A stretch of 35,749 nt of DNA from Lentisphaeria bacterium (GTDB lineage Bacteria; Verrucomicrobiota; Lentisphaeria; Oligosphaerales; Oligosphaeraceae): NCBI GenBank assembly GCA_016287975.1, contig JAEEXV010000027.1, positions 1 to 35,749 of the forward strand, read 5' to 3'. Made by a program: the position numbers and the translations under genes. The notes under the pieces are model-generated. The model was given only the letters and a program-made list of their open reading frames with translations. It made no database searches and was not told the origin of the DNA. This document shows positions 19,048 through 26,153 of this stretch, in pieces (within the stretch, counting starts at the first letter, position 1; each line of letters opens with the position of its first letter).

Positions 19048-19974
19048 CTATGCCTGGCCGGCGAGTTCCGCGAAGGTCACCCACTCGACCTGCCTGCCGA
19101 AGACGCGGTTGATTCGCCCCGCCAGTTCGTCCAGCCCGTCGAGGCCGACGAAGCGTCCGTCGGAGAAGAGCGACTGGCAATGGGTGATGAGGGTGATGGG
19201 GAGTCCCGCCTCGAAGAGTTCGCGCACCTTGCCAGTGCGCCCGTCGGGGCTCAACAGGGCGTCGATGTTCTGGCGCGCCTTGCGGCGTGCGGCGGCCTCG
19301 GTCGCGGGCAGCTGCGTCTCCCAGAAGGGGTCGAAGCAGTTGACTGGCACCGAGACGACGCGCCCCGTCTCCTCGGAATCGCACATCACCTTCGGGCGGT
19401 TCAACTCGTCCCGCGAATGCAGGAAATAGAAGCAGCGGTCGCGTCCGAGTTCGCGGCGGTAGGCCATGCCGATGCCCTTCGCGTAGTTGTCCTCGTTGTC
19501 GAGTCCCGTCCGCCACGGGGAGGTGACTCCCGTCGGATTCAGGCCGACCGCCGTGAGAATGCGCAGGCCGAGACGGATGTACTCGGCGATCTCCTCCGCA
19601 TTCGCGCGGCTGACGAACTCGTCCTCGCAGATATGGCGGAGCCGATCGGTCTGGGGGTTGTACGCCTGGAAGTGCGTCAGCAGTTCAGGGGTGATCGAGA
19701 AGCGCGGCTGGATGCGTTCGCGCACCGTCTTGAGGAAGAGGTTCTGGTTGCGCTTCGGCAGGAGATGCACTTCACCGTTCAGCGGCCCCAGGCCGCACGG
19801 CATCGGCAGCACCGAGAACTTGCCCTTGATGCCGTGGCGCTCGCAGATCTTCGCAAAACCACTGAAGAGCGCGGGTGAGGTCAGCAGTTCATGCCGATGG
19901 CCGAGGTCGTGGAAGAAGAAGGTGTTGACGGGGCTCCCGTCGTCGATGTTCAGGCTGACTGGAACGGTGGTCAT
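19048..19974 (-). CDS. Polysaccharide-deacetylase-like protein
   Basis: A 308-residue protein beginning MTTVPVSLNIDDGSPVN. The early Asp-Asp pair (11-12) after a beta strand is the metal-site start of NodB-type carbohydrate deacetylases. GVTSPWRTGLDNE and a late PITLITHCQSLFSDG resemble the other barrel strands. The match is by pattern only; the usual H-x-x-x-H motif is not obvious, so activity could differ. AAGGAG seven bases before the ATG at 19974 fixes the start. It follows the amidohydrolase gene by 22 bases, so the two are co-transcribed and may act on one substrate, for example an acylated sugar or amide. Confidence 0.6.
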   Translation of the reverse strand: MTTVPVSLNIDDGSPVNTFFFHDLGHRHELLTSPALFSGFAKICERHGIKGKFSVLPMPCGLGPLNGEVHLLPKRNQNLFLKTVRERIQPRFSITPELLTHFQAYNPQTDRLRHICEDEFVSRANAEEIAEYIRLGLRILTAVGLNPTGVTSPWRTGLDNEDNYAKGIGMAYRRELGRDRCFYFLHSRDELNRPKVMCDSEETGRVVSVPVNCFDPFWETQLPATEAAARRKARQNIDALLSPDGRTGKVRELFEAGLPITLITHCQSLFSDGRFVGLDGLDELAGRINRVFGRQVEWVTFAELAGQA

Positions 19975-19996
19975 GGGTGCTCCTTCATGCGGGGGA

Positions 19997-20914
19997 TTAC
20001 GCCTTCTCCAGCGGCAGGCCGAAGAGATCGATGGCGTTGTTGCGGCAGATCTTCTTCCAGGCAAGGTCGGGGAGGCGATCGGATTCGTGCAGGCGGTCAA
20101 GCCAGTGCTTGAGGGTAAAATGGCAGTCGTTGAGGCTGCAGCAGTCGGTGCCGAAGAGCAGGCGGTCCTGGAACTCGACGAGGAAGCGCAGGGCGAACTC
20201 CTCGTCGCGCATCAGCCAGCCTGCGCCGTCGGAGAGTTCGGCGTAGAGGTTCGGGAAGTCGCGCAGCAGTTCCTGGGCGACGCCCTCCTCGGTGATGGGC
20301 CCCGTCGCCCTGGGCGAGCCGTGCTGCAGGCCGTCCGCCGCGCGGAAGATCGCCTTGCAGCGCGCGGGGCGGGTGCGCCGAGTGTATTCCGCCCAGAAGA
20401 CGGGTCCGTGCGCGATGTAGACCAGGTTCGGGAAGCGCTGCAGGGTGTGCTCCAGTCCAGGCAGCCCCATCCCGTCGCGCAGGCCGAAGTCGCCGCCGAC
20501 GCGGTCGGATCCGTCGGTCGTCACGGGCAATTTGGCGATTTCCGCGCAGCGGAAGAGGTTCTGCACCATTTCGTCCATGATGTCCATGCTCGGCATGATC
20601 TCGCCGACACCGCGGGCGCCCAGACCGCGATAGTATTCGAGGACTTCGTCGAGACGGGCGTCGGCGCGGTTGATGAGGCAGCGCGGGTCGACATTGCAGA
20701 AGGCGAAGAAGCGCTTCGGGTGGTTCTCGACCATTTCGAGGATGTCCTCGTTCGCCTGCGGCAGGTAGATCTCGGAGTTCACCACCGGCAGCAGCGCCCC
20801 CATCTCAATGCCGTGCTCGTCATAGCGCTCCAGCAGTTCCGCTGGATTGCAGAAGCGGGTCACAAACGGCACCGGGCGGCGGTAGCAGTGGGCATGGGCG
20901 TCTACGTACAGCAT
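19997..20914 (-). CDS. Amidohydrolase family (TIM-barrel) protein
   Basis: A 305-residue metal-dependent hydrolase of the amidohydrolase-2 type (PF04909). The N-terminus MLYVDAHAHC supplies the Asp/His-x-His metal motif. Barrel strands follow: RFFAFCNVDPR, LPVTTDGSD, LVYIAHGPVF and RLLFGTDCCSLND, the last carrying the catalytic Asp. The C-terminal ICRNNAIDLFGLP is the signature end of this family (the NNA-x-x-L/F-F helix). Members include decarboxylases and lactonases. It is the upstream gene of a two-gene unit with the deacetylase-like protein. The 158 bases upstream hold a palindrome and a minisatellite fragment. Confidence 0.85.
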   Translation of the reverse strand: MLYVDAHAHCYRRPVPFVTRFCNPAELLERYDEHGIEMGALLPVVNSEIYLPQANEDILEMVENHPKRFFAFCNVDPRCLINRADARLDEVLEYYRGLGARGVGEIMPSMDIMDEMVQNLFRCAEIAKLPVTTDGSDRVGGDFGLRDGMGLPGLEHTLQRFPNLVYIAHGPVFWAEYTRRTRPARCKAIFRAADGLQHGSPRATGPITEEGVAQELLRDFPNLYAELSDGAGWLMRDEEFALRFLVEFQDRLLFGTDCCSLNDCHFTLKHWLDRLHESDRLPDLAWKKICRNNAIDLFGLPLEKA

Positions 20915-20952
20915 GGCGATATGATGAATGGAGGGTGCGAAACTCCGCTATC

Positions 20953-20974
20953 GCCAGGCCGTTATCGGCCTGGC
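20953..20974. repeat. Palindrome GCCAGGCCG-TTAT-CGGCCTGGC
   Basis: A perfect 9-bp stem with a 4-base loop lies between RNase D and the amidohydrolase gene. No T-run follows on either strand, so it is not a typical intrinsic terminator; it might still end or attenuate the rnd transcript. Confidence 0.5.
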
Positions 20975-20990
20975 ACAGAACGCTGGGGGT

Positions 20991-21047
20991 TAGGGTCTGG
21001 GGGCCCTGGATGATGGGTCTGAAGTCTGGGGTCTGGGGTCCCCGATG
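20991..21047. repeat. Distant copy of the G-rich minisatellite
   Basis: Positions 21012-21041 match 113-142 exactly over 30 bases, including the GAAGTCTGG variant, and the flanks are degenerate relatives (GGGTCTGGGGGCCCTGGATGAT). The repeat is therefore dispersed rather than a purely local expansion. Confidence 0.85.
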
Positions 21048-21072
21048 GATTCGGCGCCCCTGGCCTTTCCCC

Positions 21073-22212
21073 TCAATTGCCGAGGATTTCCCCGAGAGTC
21101 GGCTGGAGCAGTTCCGCGCGCCAGCCTCGGAGGAGGCGGAGATGGGAGCAGTCGGCGTGCTGCAGGTGCTTGCGGACAAGCGCCTCGACCTCGCGGCGCG
21201 GGGCGATGAACGAATGGTCGATCTGGCGGGCGGCGCCGCGTTTTTCGACCAGGCTGAGAATCCGCTCGACCTTCTGCTGGTAGGCGGCCCGCAGCCCCAG
21301 CGGCAGATGCGGCTGCAGCCAGTCGGGGTTTTCAGGCGGCGGTGCCTCCTCCGTCAACGCACGAAGAGCCGCCTCGCCGTAGCGGCGAAGATTCTGGGTG
21401 CGGCATTTCGGCATTTTGGCGAGTTCCTTGAGGGTGGAGGGCCAGCGGGTCGCAATCCAGACCAGTTGCTCGTCGCTGAAGACGCGCGGACGCGAGCAGT
21501 TGTTTTCGCGCGCCGTGCGCTCGCGCCACGCCGCCAGCAGCCGCGCGCGGGCGCGCTCCTCATTCGGGAAAATGTGCGAATAGCCTGACAGGCGCCTCCA
21601 CGCCTCGGCGTCCACGACCTCCGCATAGTATTCGGCCCGCTCGGCCAGCGCCATCTCCTCGCGGAAGGCGGCGAGATTGCCGTTCGCCTCCAGCCGTGCC
21701 AGGCGCTTCGCGGCGATCTCAGGCAGCAGCGCCACATCGTCCGCCGCATAGGCCAGCTGCTCGGCGCTCAGCGGCCGACGGGTCCAGTCCGAGCGCGTCT
21801 CGCTCTTGGCGAGTTCGATGCCCAGTTCCGTCAGAATCACCTTCTTGAGCGCGCAATTCGGCGCCTCGCCCAGAAACGCGCCCGACAACTGCACATCCAC
21901 CACGGACCGCGGCAGGCACTTCGCGGGGCCGCCGCACGCACGCACCAGAATCGGCAAGTCGTTGACACCCCCGAAGACGCTCTTCGGACGCGACGCATCC
22001 GCCAGCAGTTCCGCCAGGGGCGTCCAGTCCTGGATCGCGAGCGCGTCCACCAGTGCCGTCTCCTCGCGGCTCACGCCGATCTGCAGCAGCGCGAAAACGG
22101 GGTAGTAGGTCCGCGTCCAGTCGAACTCCGTGTCCAGGGCGATGCTCTGCCCCGCCGCCAGCCCGCGGCAATATGCCGCCAGGTCGCAGTCCTGCGCAAT
22201 CCATTTGCTCAT
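21073..22212 (-). CDS. rnd: Ribonuclease D
   Basis: A 379-residue 3'-5' exoribonuclease of the DEDDy family, which trims tRNA precursors and other structured RNAs. ALDTEFDWTRTYYPVFALLQI carries the first D-x-E pair. VFGGVNDLPIL has the second Asp, and LAYAADDVALLPEI carries the Tyr/Asp of the DEDDy motif. An HRDC domain follows (FSDEQLVWIATRWPSTLKEL onward). The ATG at 22212 gives the usual N-terminus (MSKWIAQDCDLAAY). A longer reading would run through the hairpin at 22225-22264, so I reject it. It lies about 60 bases behind the zinc dehydrogenase on the same strand. Confidence 0.9.
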   Translation of the reverse strand: MSKWIAQDCDLAAYCRGLAAGQSIALDTEFDWTRTYYPVFALLQIGVSREETALVDALAIQDWTPLAELLADASRPKSVFGGVNDLPILVRACGGPAKCLPRSVVDVQLSGAFLGEAPNCALKKVILTELGIELAKSETRSDWTRRPLSAEQLAYAADDVALLPEIAAKRLARLEANGNLAAFREEMALAERAEYYAEVVDAEAWRRLSGYSHIFPNEERARARLLAAWRERTARENNCSRPRVFSDEQLVWIATRWPSTLKELAKMPKCRTQNLRRYGEAALRALTEEAPPPENPDWLQPHLPLGLRAAYQQKVERILSLVEKRGAARQIDHSFIAPRREVEALVRKHLQHADCSHLRLLRGWRAELLQPTLGEILGN

Positions 22213-22224
22213 ATCAGTCCCGTC

Positions 22225-22264
22225 GGCCGACGTTCGGGGACGATGCCATCCCCGAACGTCGGCC
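22225..22264. repeat. Perfect 16-bp inverted repeat
   Basis: GGCCGACGTTCGGGGA, an 8-base loop CGATGCCA, then TCCCCGAACGTCGGCC, filling most of the 61-base gap between the zinc dehydrogenase stop and the rnd start. No T-run follows on the minus strand. It may be a dispersed palindromic repeat or an mRNA processing/stability hairpin between the two genes. Confidence 0.8.
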
Positions 22265-22273
22265 ACGGCCTTT

Positions 22274-23545
22274 CTACAGCGTCGCGAGTTTCGGCATCTT
22301 TTCGAGGACGATGCGCTCGGCCTCCAGGTTCCACAGGCCGTTGTGGCGCTTGCAGGCCGCGTCGAGTTCGGCGAAGACGGGGTCGGTCTTGCCCTTCTCG
22401 GCGAAGTCGGCGATCGCGGTCAGCGGGAAGTCCTGGTGCGTGTAGATGAGTTTCTTGCCGCCCTTGATGTTGGGCAGATTGAGCGTGGTGTCGCGCGCCG
22501 CGGTGAGGCCGCCGACGTGGGTGATCATGATGGCGGGGTTCAGTTCCCCTGCGCCCATCAGTTTCAGTGCCTCGCGGATGTCGTCGGTGTTGCCGCCGCT
22601 GGTGCCGACGATGTGCGTGCCGCTGTAGTGGACGTTGTAGAAGTTGAACTTCGCGGAGAACTTCGGGTCGATCGGGCCCGAGAAGAAGTTCAGGCAGCCG
22701 TCGCGCCCCAGGATCGCGTCGCCCTGCTCCACCACTGGCGCCACGGGCGCCAGCACGAAGACGTCGTTGTAGCCAGTCCCGCCCGTCAGCGCCATCAGCG
22801 CCTCGGTCGCGTTCGGATCCTTGGTGTTCTGGTAGATCAGCTTCACGCCGCGCTTCGCCGCGTCCTCCGGCTTCAGCACCGAGGCCGCGCGGTCGAGGCG
22901 CGCCTGGTCGATGTCGGTCACCACCACGAGCGACGGGGCCATCGGGCCGTTGACGAGGTAGTTGATGAGGCCAAGCCCCATCGGTCCCGCGGAGGCCAGG
23001 CACGCGCACTTGCCGCCCTTCTTGACGCCCATCGTGTGCTCATACGAGCCGGGCGTCTCCAGGTGGTACTGCGCGCGGCAGGCGCCGATCAGGCAGCTCA
23101 TCGGCTCGGAGAGCGACGCCATGAAATAGGCCTCGCCAGAGTATTTGAGCAGGCAGTTCATCTCCATCACGCAGGACGGGATGCGCACGAAGGTCGCGTC
23201 GCCGCCGACGGTCGTGAACGAGTACCCGGGGGCCTCCAGGCCGCCCTTGTAGTTGATCGCGGGCTGGATGCCGAAGTGCTCGCCAGGCTGGAACTGCCCC
23301 TGCCACTTCTTGCCGACCTCGCGGATGATGCCGCAGAACTCGTGGCCCACGATGGTCGGGTTCGTCGCGCAGTCGTTCGGCACGCGCTTGTGCCCCGCGC
23401 CCTGCTCCGCCGCCTTGAAGGTGGACATGCAGATCGAATCCGAAATCACCTCCGCGATGATCCCGTCGTCCCCGCACTCGGGCAGGTCGAAGGTCTCCAG
23501 GCGCAGGTCATTGACACCGTACAACCGCAGCGCAGTCGTCTTCAT
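22274..23545 (-). CDS. Zinc-binding MDR dehydrogenase, SorE-like
   Basis: A 423-residue medium-chain dehydrogenase resembling L-sorbose-1-phosphate reductase (SorE) type proteins, which interconvert ketose phosphates and polyol phosphates. The catalytic zinc ligands are visible as SICMSTF (Cys39) and VGHEFCG (His68, Glu69). GKCACLASAGPMGLGLI is the nucleotide-binding turn, and VVVTDIDQARLDRA carries the acidic residue typical of NAD preference. The protein is longer than common alcohol dehydrogenases (about 350), as SorE-like proteins are. AAGGAGAG upstream fixes the start. An extended -10 (TGCTATAAT) stands about 70 bases before it. rnd follows after a hairpin. Substrate assignment is by resemblance only. 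Confidence 0.85.
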   Translation of the reverse strand: MKTTALRLYGVNDLRLETFDLPECGDDGIIAEVISDSICMSTFKAAEQGAGHKRVPNDCATNPTIVGHEFCGIIREVGKKWQGQFQPGEHFGIQPAINYKGGLEAPGYSFTTVGGDATFVRIPSCVMEMNCLLKYSGEAYFMASLSEPMSCLIGACRAQYHLETPGSYEHTMGVKKGGKCACLASAGPMGLGLINYLVNGPMAPSLVVVTDIDQARLDRAASVLKPEDAAKRGVKLIYQNTKDPNATEALMALTGGTGYNDVFVLAPVAPVVEQGDAILGRDGCLNFFSGPIDPKFSAKFNFYNVHYSGTHIVGTSGGNTDDIREALKLMGAGELNPAIMITHVGGLTAARDTTLNLPNIKGGKKLIYTHQDFPLTAIADFAEKGKTDPVFAELDAACKRHNGLWNLEAERIVLEKMPKLATL

Positions 23546-23612
23546 TGCTTCATTCTCTCCTTTGCAGATGATGGATTGGGGATGCTGCCTTTCGCAAAAA
23601 TGTAATCGGTAT

Positions 23613-23622
23613 CATTATAGCA
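23613..23622 (-). promoter_or_regulatory. Extended -10 promoter for the zinc dehydrogenase
   Basis: Minus-strand TGCTATAATG: a perfect TATAAT preceded by TGC (extended -10), about 70 bases upstream of the start. A second hexamer, TACATT, occurs at 23604-23599. The -35 region is poor, as expected for extended -10 promoters. Confidence 0.55.
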
Positions 23623-23650
23623 CCTCTTTCGCGTACCGCCGATTCCGGCA

Positions 23651-23685
23651 ACCACAGATTACGCTGATTACACAGATTTTTGAGG
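23651..23685. repeat. Degenerate CACAGATTACA repeat, left copy
   Basis: ACCACAGATTACGCTGATT followed by ACACAGATTTTTGAGG. It contains the stop codon of the GxxExxY gene. Related copies lie at 24134-24164 (same orientation) and 24314-24346 (inverted). Confidence 0.75.
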
Positions 23686-24132
23686 CGTGGAATTGGAGTG
23701 GATCCAGATAAAGCGCCGCATGTGCAGAGAAGGTTCGCCGAAATTCAGAAGCAAGGCGCGAGAAAGACGGGAGGCCTTCAAATAATTGAGCACCTGCCCT
23801 TCTTCGACGCTACTTATCCCCCGCAGCGCCTTGAGTTCGACCAGCAATTCGCCAAAGCACAGAAAATCAACCCGATAACCGACTTTGAGACGCTGACCTG
23901 CATAATACACTGGCAGCGGCACTTCCCTTTCAAAGGGTATTGCGCGGCGTTCCAACTCCACCGCCATCGCTTCCTGATATACGGGCTCCAAAAAACCATG
24001 CCCAAGTTCGCTGTGCACCGCCATCGCCGCGCCAATCACCATGTACGTCTGGAGATCCTGCGGTTCCCCCTCATGCGCCTCCAGTGCATCGCCTGGTGCC
24101 TCGTCGATCGTGTATTGGTAATGATTATCCAT
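23668..24132 (-). CDS. GxxExxY family protein (PD-(D/E)XK fold)
   Basis: A 154-residue protein of the GxxExxY family (PF13366, PDDEXK_3). The name motif is GFLEPVY (Gly46, Glu49, Tyr52). YRVDFL (Asp89) and LLVELKA (Glu99, Lys101) complete a D...ExK nuclease-type site. The C-terminus RALLLNFGEPSLHMRRFIW is characteristic. The start at 24132 (MDNHYQY) gives a leader of about 30 residues before the conserved domain; a later start at Met31 is possible. The function of the family is unknown. The gene is bracketed by CCACAGATTACA-type repeats and its last codons lie inside one of them, which suggests that gene and repeats move together. Confidence 0.88.
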   Translation of the reverse strand: MDNHYQYTIDEAPGDALEAHEGEPQDLQTYMVIGAAMAVHSELGHGFLEPVYQEAMAVELERRAIPFEREVPLPVYYAGQRLKVGYRVDFLCFGELLVELKALRGISSVEEGQVLNYLKASRLSRALLLNFGEPSLHMRRFIWIHSNSTPQKSV

Positions 24133-24133
24133 G

Positions 24134-24164
24134 ATCCACAGATTACACAGATTACGCAGATTGA
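24134..24164. repeat. CACAGATTACA repeat, internal copy
   Basis: ATCCACAGATTACACAGATT then ACGCAGATTGA: three tandem 9- to 10-base CAGATTACA-like steps just upstream of the GxxExxY start. It pairs with the inverted copy at 24314-24346 across the palindrome. Confidence 0.75.
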
Positions 24165-24293
24165 GGCCATTTCGCGGGAGGTCCTGAAGGACCGTTGTCT
24201 TCCCCGCCGGGGGGCGGGGGCAAAACTGGTTTTTGCCCCCGCCCCCCGGCGGGGAAGACCGCGCTGCCCTTGCAGCGCCCCCGCGAAATGGCC
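24165..24293. repeat. Nested cloverleaf-like palindrome
   Basis: The outer arms GGCCATTTCGCGGG (24165-24178) and CCCGCGAAATGGCC (24280-24293) enclose three hairpins. GGTCC-TGAA-GGACC is at 24180-24193. A perfect 28-bp stem follows (arms 24198-24225 and 24231-24258, loop CTGGT). GCGCTGC-CCTT-GCAGCGC is at 24261-24278. The middle arm is extremely G/C-rich. Together with the flanking inverted CAGATT repeats, the stretch 24134-24346 resembles a miniature inverted-repeat element. Confidence 0.85.
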
Positions 24294-24313
24294 GCGCCGT
24301 ATTCTCCACACGT

Positions 24314-24346
24314 CCCGGAAAATCTGTGAAATCTGAGAAATCTGTG
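24314..24346. repeat. CACAGATT repeat, inverted copy
   Basis: Plus-strand AAAATCTGTGAAATCTGAG then AAATCTGTGGAT, the reverse complement of the ATCCACAGATT-type copies at 23651 and 24134. It lies 4 bases from the stop codon of the ABC permease and marks the right border of the putative cassette. Confidence 0.7.
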
Positions 24347-24350
24347 GATA

Positions 24351-26045
24351 CTATCCGCGGAAGACGGCGCCGAGTTTCTTGCCGAGGAGGACGGCGGCCA
24401 TGAGGAAGGAGATGCCGAGGAAGACCATGGTCCAGAGGCCGAGGGCGGCGGCGAGGCTGGGCCCCTGGCCGAGCAGCGACGAGAGTTCGTAGATGGCCTT
24501 GGTGATGGGGTAGTAGGCGGCCTTCTGGGCGAGCAGCAGCGAATCGGAGACCTCCAGCATCGAGAAACTGAAGGTGAGGACCGCGCCCGCGAGCAGGTTG
24601 GCGGCGATGAGGGGCATGGTGATGCGCACGAAGGTGCGGCGGGGCGTCGCGCCAAGGGAGGCGGCGGCCTCCTCGAAGGAGACCGAGGTCTGCTCCAGCC
24701 CCGCGACCGCCGAGCGCACGACATAGGGCAGCCGCCGCACCGCGTAGGCGATCACCAGCAGCACGGTCGGGTTCGCGACGGGGTCGAGGAAGTGGAAGAA
24801 GCGCCCGCGCTGCGTCATCGCGAGATAGCCGAAGGCCATCACGAGGCCAGGCACCGCCAGCGGCAGCATCGCGGCCGCGTCCAGCAGCCAGCGCCCAGGG
24901 CCCTTGCCGCGCACGATCGCCCACGCGATGAAGACGCCCAGCGCCAGGGCGACGACCAGCGCGAAGCCAGAGTAGCGCAGGCTGTTGAGGATGCTGGGGA
25001 CGGTCAGGTTGTGGCCGAGCGCCGCCTCGAAGTGGCTGCCCGTCCAGTGCGCGGGAGCCACCGTGCGGTACCAGCTGCGTCCGACGGCCAGCCCCAGCAC
25101 GCCCAGATGCGGCAGGATGCCGAAGAGCCCGATGGCCCCCGTGAAGGCGATCGCGGGCACTGCGCGCCAGCCGACGAGGCGGACGGGCGGCGTCACGCGC
25201 ACCGCCTTGCCGCTCATGGCGTAGCTGCGGCTGCTGAAGCACACCTTGGCGAGGAGGTAGGCCGCGCCTGCGCAGAGCATCATCACCGTGACCAGCGCGT
25301 AGGGCATGGGATTTCGCCCCATGTCGTTCAGCCCGATGAAGATCTGCACGGCGGTCACGCGCTCGTAGTTGAACATCAGCGGCGTGCCCAGTTCGGTGAA
25401 CGACCAGATGAAGACCAGCGTGCCGCCCGCGAAAATGCCTGGCGCCACCAGCGGCAGCGTGATCTTGCGGAAACGCCGAAAGCCGACGCAGCCGTAGTCG
25501 GCGGCCGCCTCCAGAAGGGTCGGGTCGACGTTCGCGAAGGCCGCCGCGAGGTTCAGGTAGAGGATCGGGAAGAGGTGCATCGCCTCCAGGATCACCACCG
25601 CCGCCACGCCGCCGCCGAACCAGTCGATCTCCTGCCCTGGCGACAGCACGCCGCATTTCAGGAGCACCGCGTTGATCGCCCCGTAGCGCCCGAAGATGCA
25701 CTGCATCCCGAGCGCCCCCACGAACGGCGCCAGGATCATCGGCCACAGCAGAATCCCGCTCAGCGCCTTCTTGCCCCGGAAGTCATATCGGTCCAGCAGC
25801 CACGCCAGCGGCAGCGCCACCGCCAGCGCCACCAGCGTCGTCGCCAGCGCGATTCCAAACGAGTTGAAGAGCCCGCTGCGGTAGAGCGGATTGCGGAAGA
25901 CCTCCGCGAGGTAGAACCAGGTCGCCTTCCCGCTGGAATCCACCACCCCGCCCCGCAGAATCTCCCACACTGGATACAGGAAGAACACCCCGAAGAAGAG
26001 CAGCGCCGTGCCCAGCAGGCTGTAGTAGACGATTCGACGAAGCAT
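24351..26045 (-). CDS. Iron-type ABC transporter permease, fused two-domain
   Basis: A 564-residue inner-membrane permease with two tandem binding-protein-dependent transport domains, as in FbpB/SfuB iron(III) and related permeases. Each half has about six helices. The two EAA loops, which contact the ATPase, are EAAADYGCVGFRRFRKITLP (from about 177) and EEAAASLGATPRRTFVRITM (from about 455). Both conserved Gly residues are present. No ATPase or periplasmic binding protein is next to it: the gene stands alone between the repeat region and a divergent phosphoesterase gene. Substrate could be iron, thiamine, putrescine or a phosphonate; iron is the best guess by family. Confidence 0.88.
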   Translation of the reverse strand: MLRRIVYYSLLGTALLFFGVFFLYPVWEILRGGVVDSSGKATWFYLAEVFRNPLYRSGLFNSFGIALATTLVALAVALPLAWLLDRYDFRGKKALSGILLWPMILAPFVGALGMQCIFGRYGAINAVLLKCGVLSPGQEIDWFGGGVAAVVILEAMHLFPILYLNLAAAFANVDPTLLEAAADYGCVGFRRFRKITLPLVAPGIFAGGTLVFIWSFTELGTPLMFNYERVTAVQIFIGLNDMGRNPMPYALVTVMMLCAGAAYLLAKVCFSSRSYAMSGKAVRVTPPVRLVGWRAVPAIAFTGAIGLFGILPHLGVLGLAVGRSWYRTVAPAHWTGSHFEAALGHNLTVPSILNSLRYSGFALVVALALGVFIAWAIVRGKGPGRWLLDAAAMLPLAVPGLVMAFGYLAMTQRGRFFHFLDPVANPTVLLVIAYAVRRLPYVVRSAVAGLEQTSVSFEEAAASLGATPRRTFVRITMPLIAANLLAGAVLTFSFSMLEVSDSLLLAQKAAYYPITKAIYELSSLLGQGPSLAAALGLWTMVFLGISFLMAAVLLGKKLGAVFRG

Positions 26046-26125
26046 GGGATTGTGAAAACGTATTGGGGACCACCGACAAAAACACGATTCAGGCTTATCT
26101 TAAACGGATAAACGCGACGCCCCTT

Positions 26126-26131
26126 AATGTA
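26126..26131 (-). promoter_or_regulatory. Putative -10 (TACATT) for the permease
   Basis: Minus-strand GGGCTACATTAAGG, 81 bases before the permease start and very close to the divergent phosphoesterase start (26154). It is nearly identical to the site at 6621. Confidence 0.45.
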
Positions 26132-26153
26132 GCCCGGCAAAGAATCCCCACTT

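Noticed and set aside
22225..22264. Rho-independent terminator after the zinc dehydrogenase
   Set aside because: The stem is strong but no T-run follows on the minus strand, so it is listed as a repeat.
24133..25746. Fusion of the GxxExxY protein to a long upstream frame
   Set aside because: The extra part overlaps the ABC permease in another frame and runs through the palindrome; the family starts near 24132.
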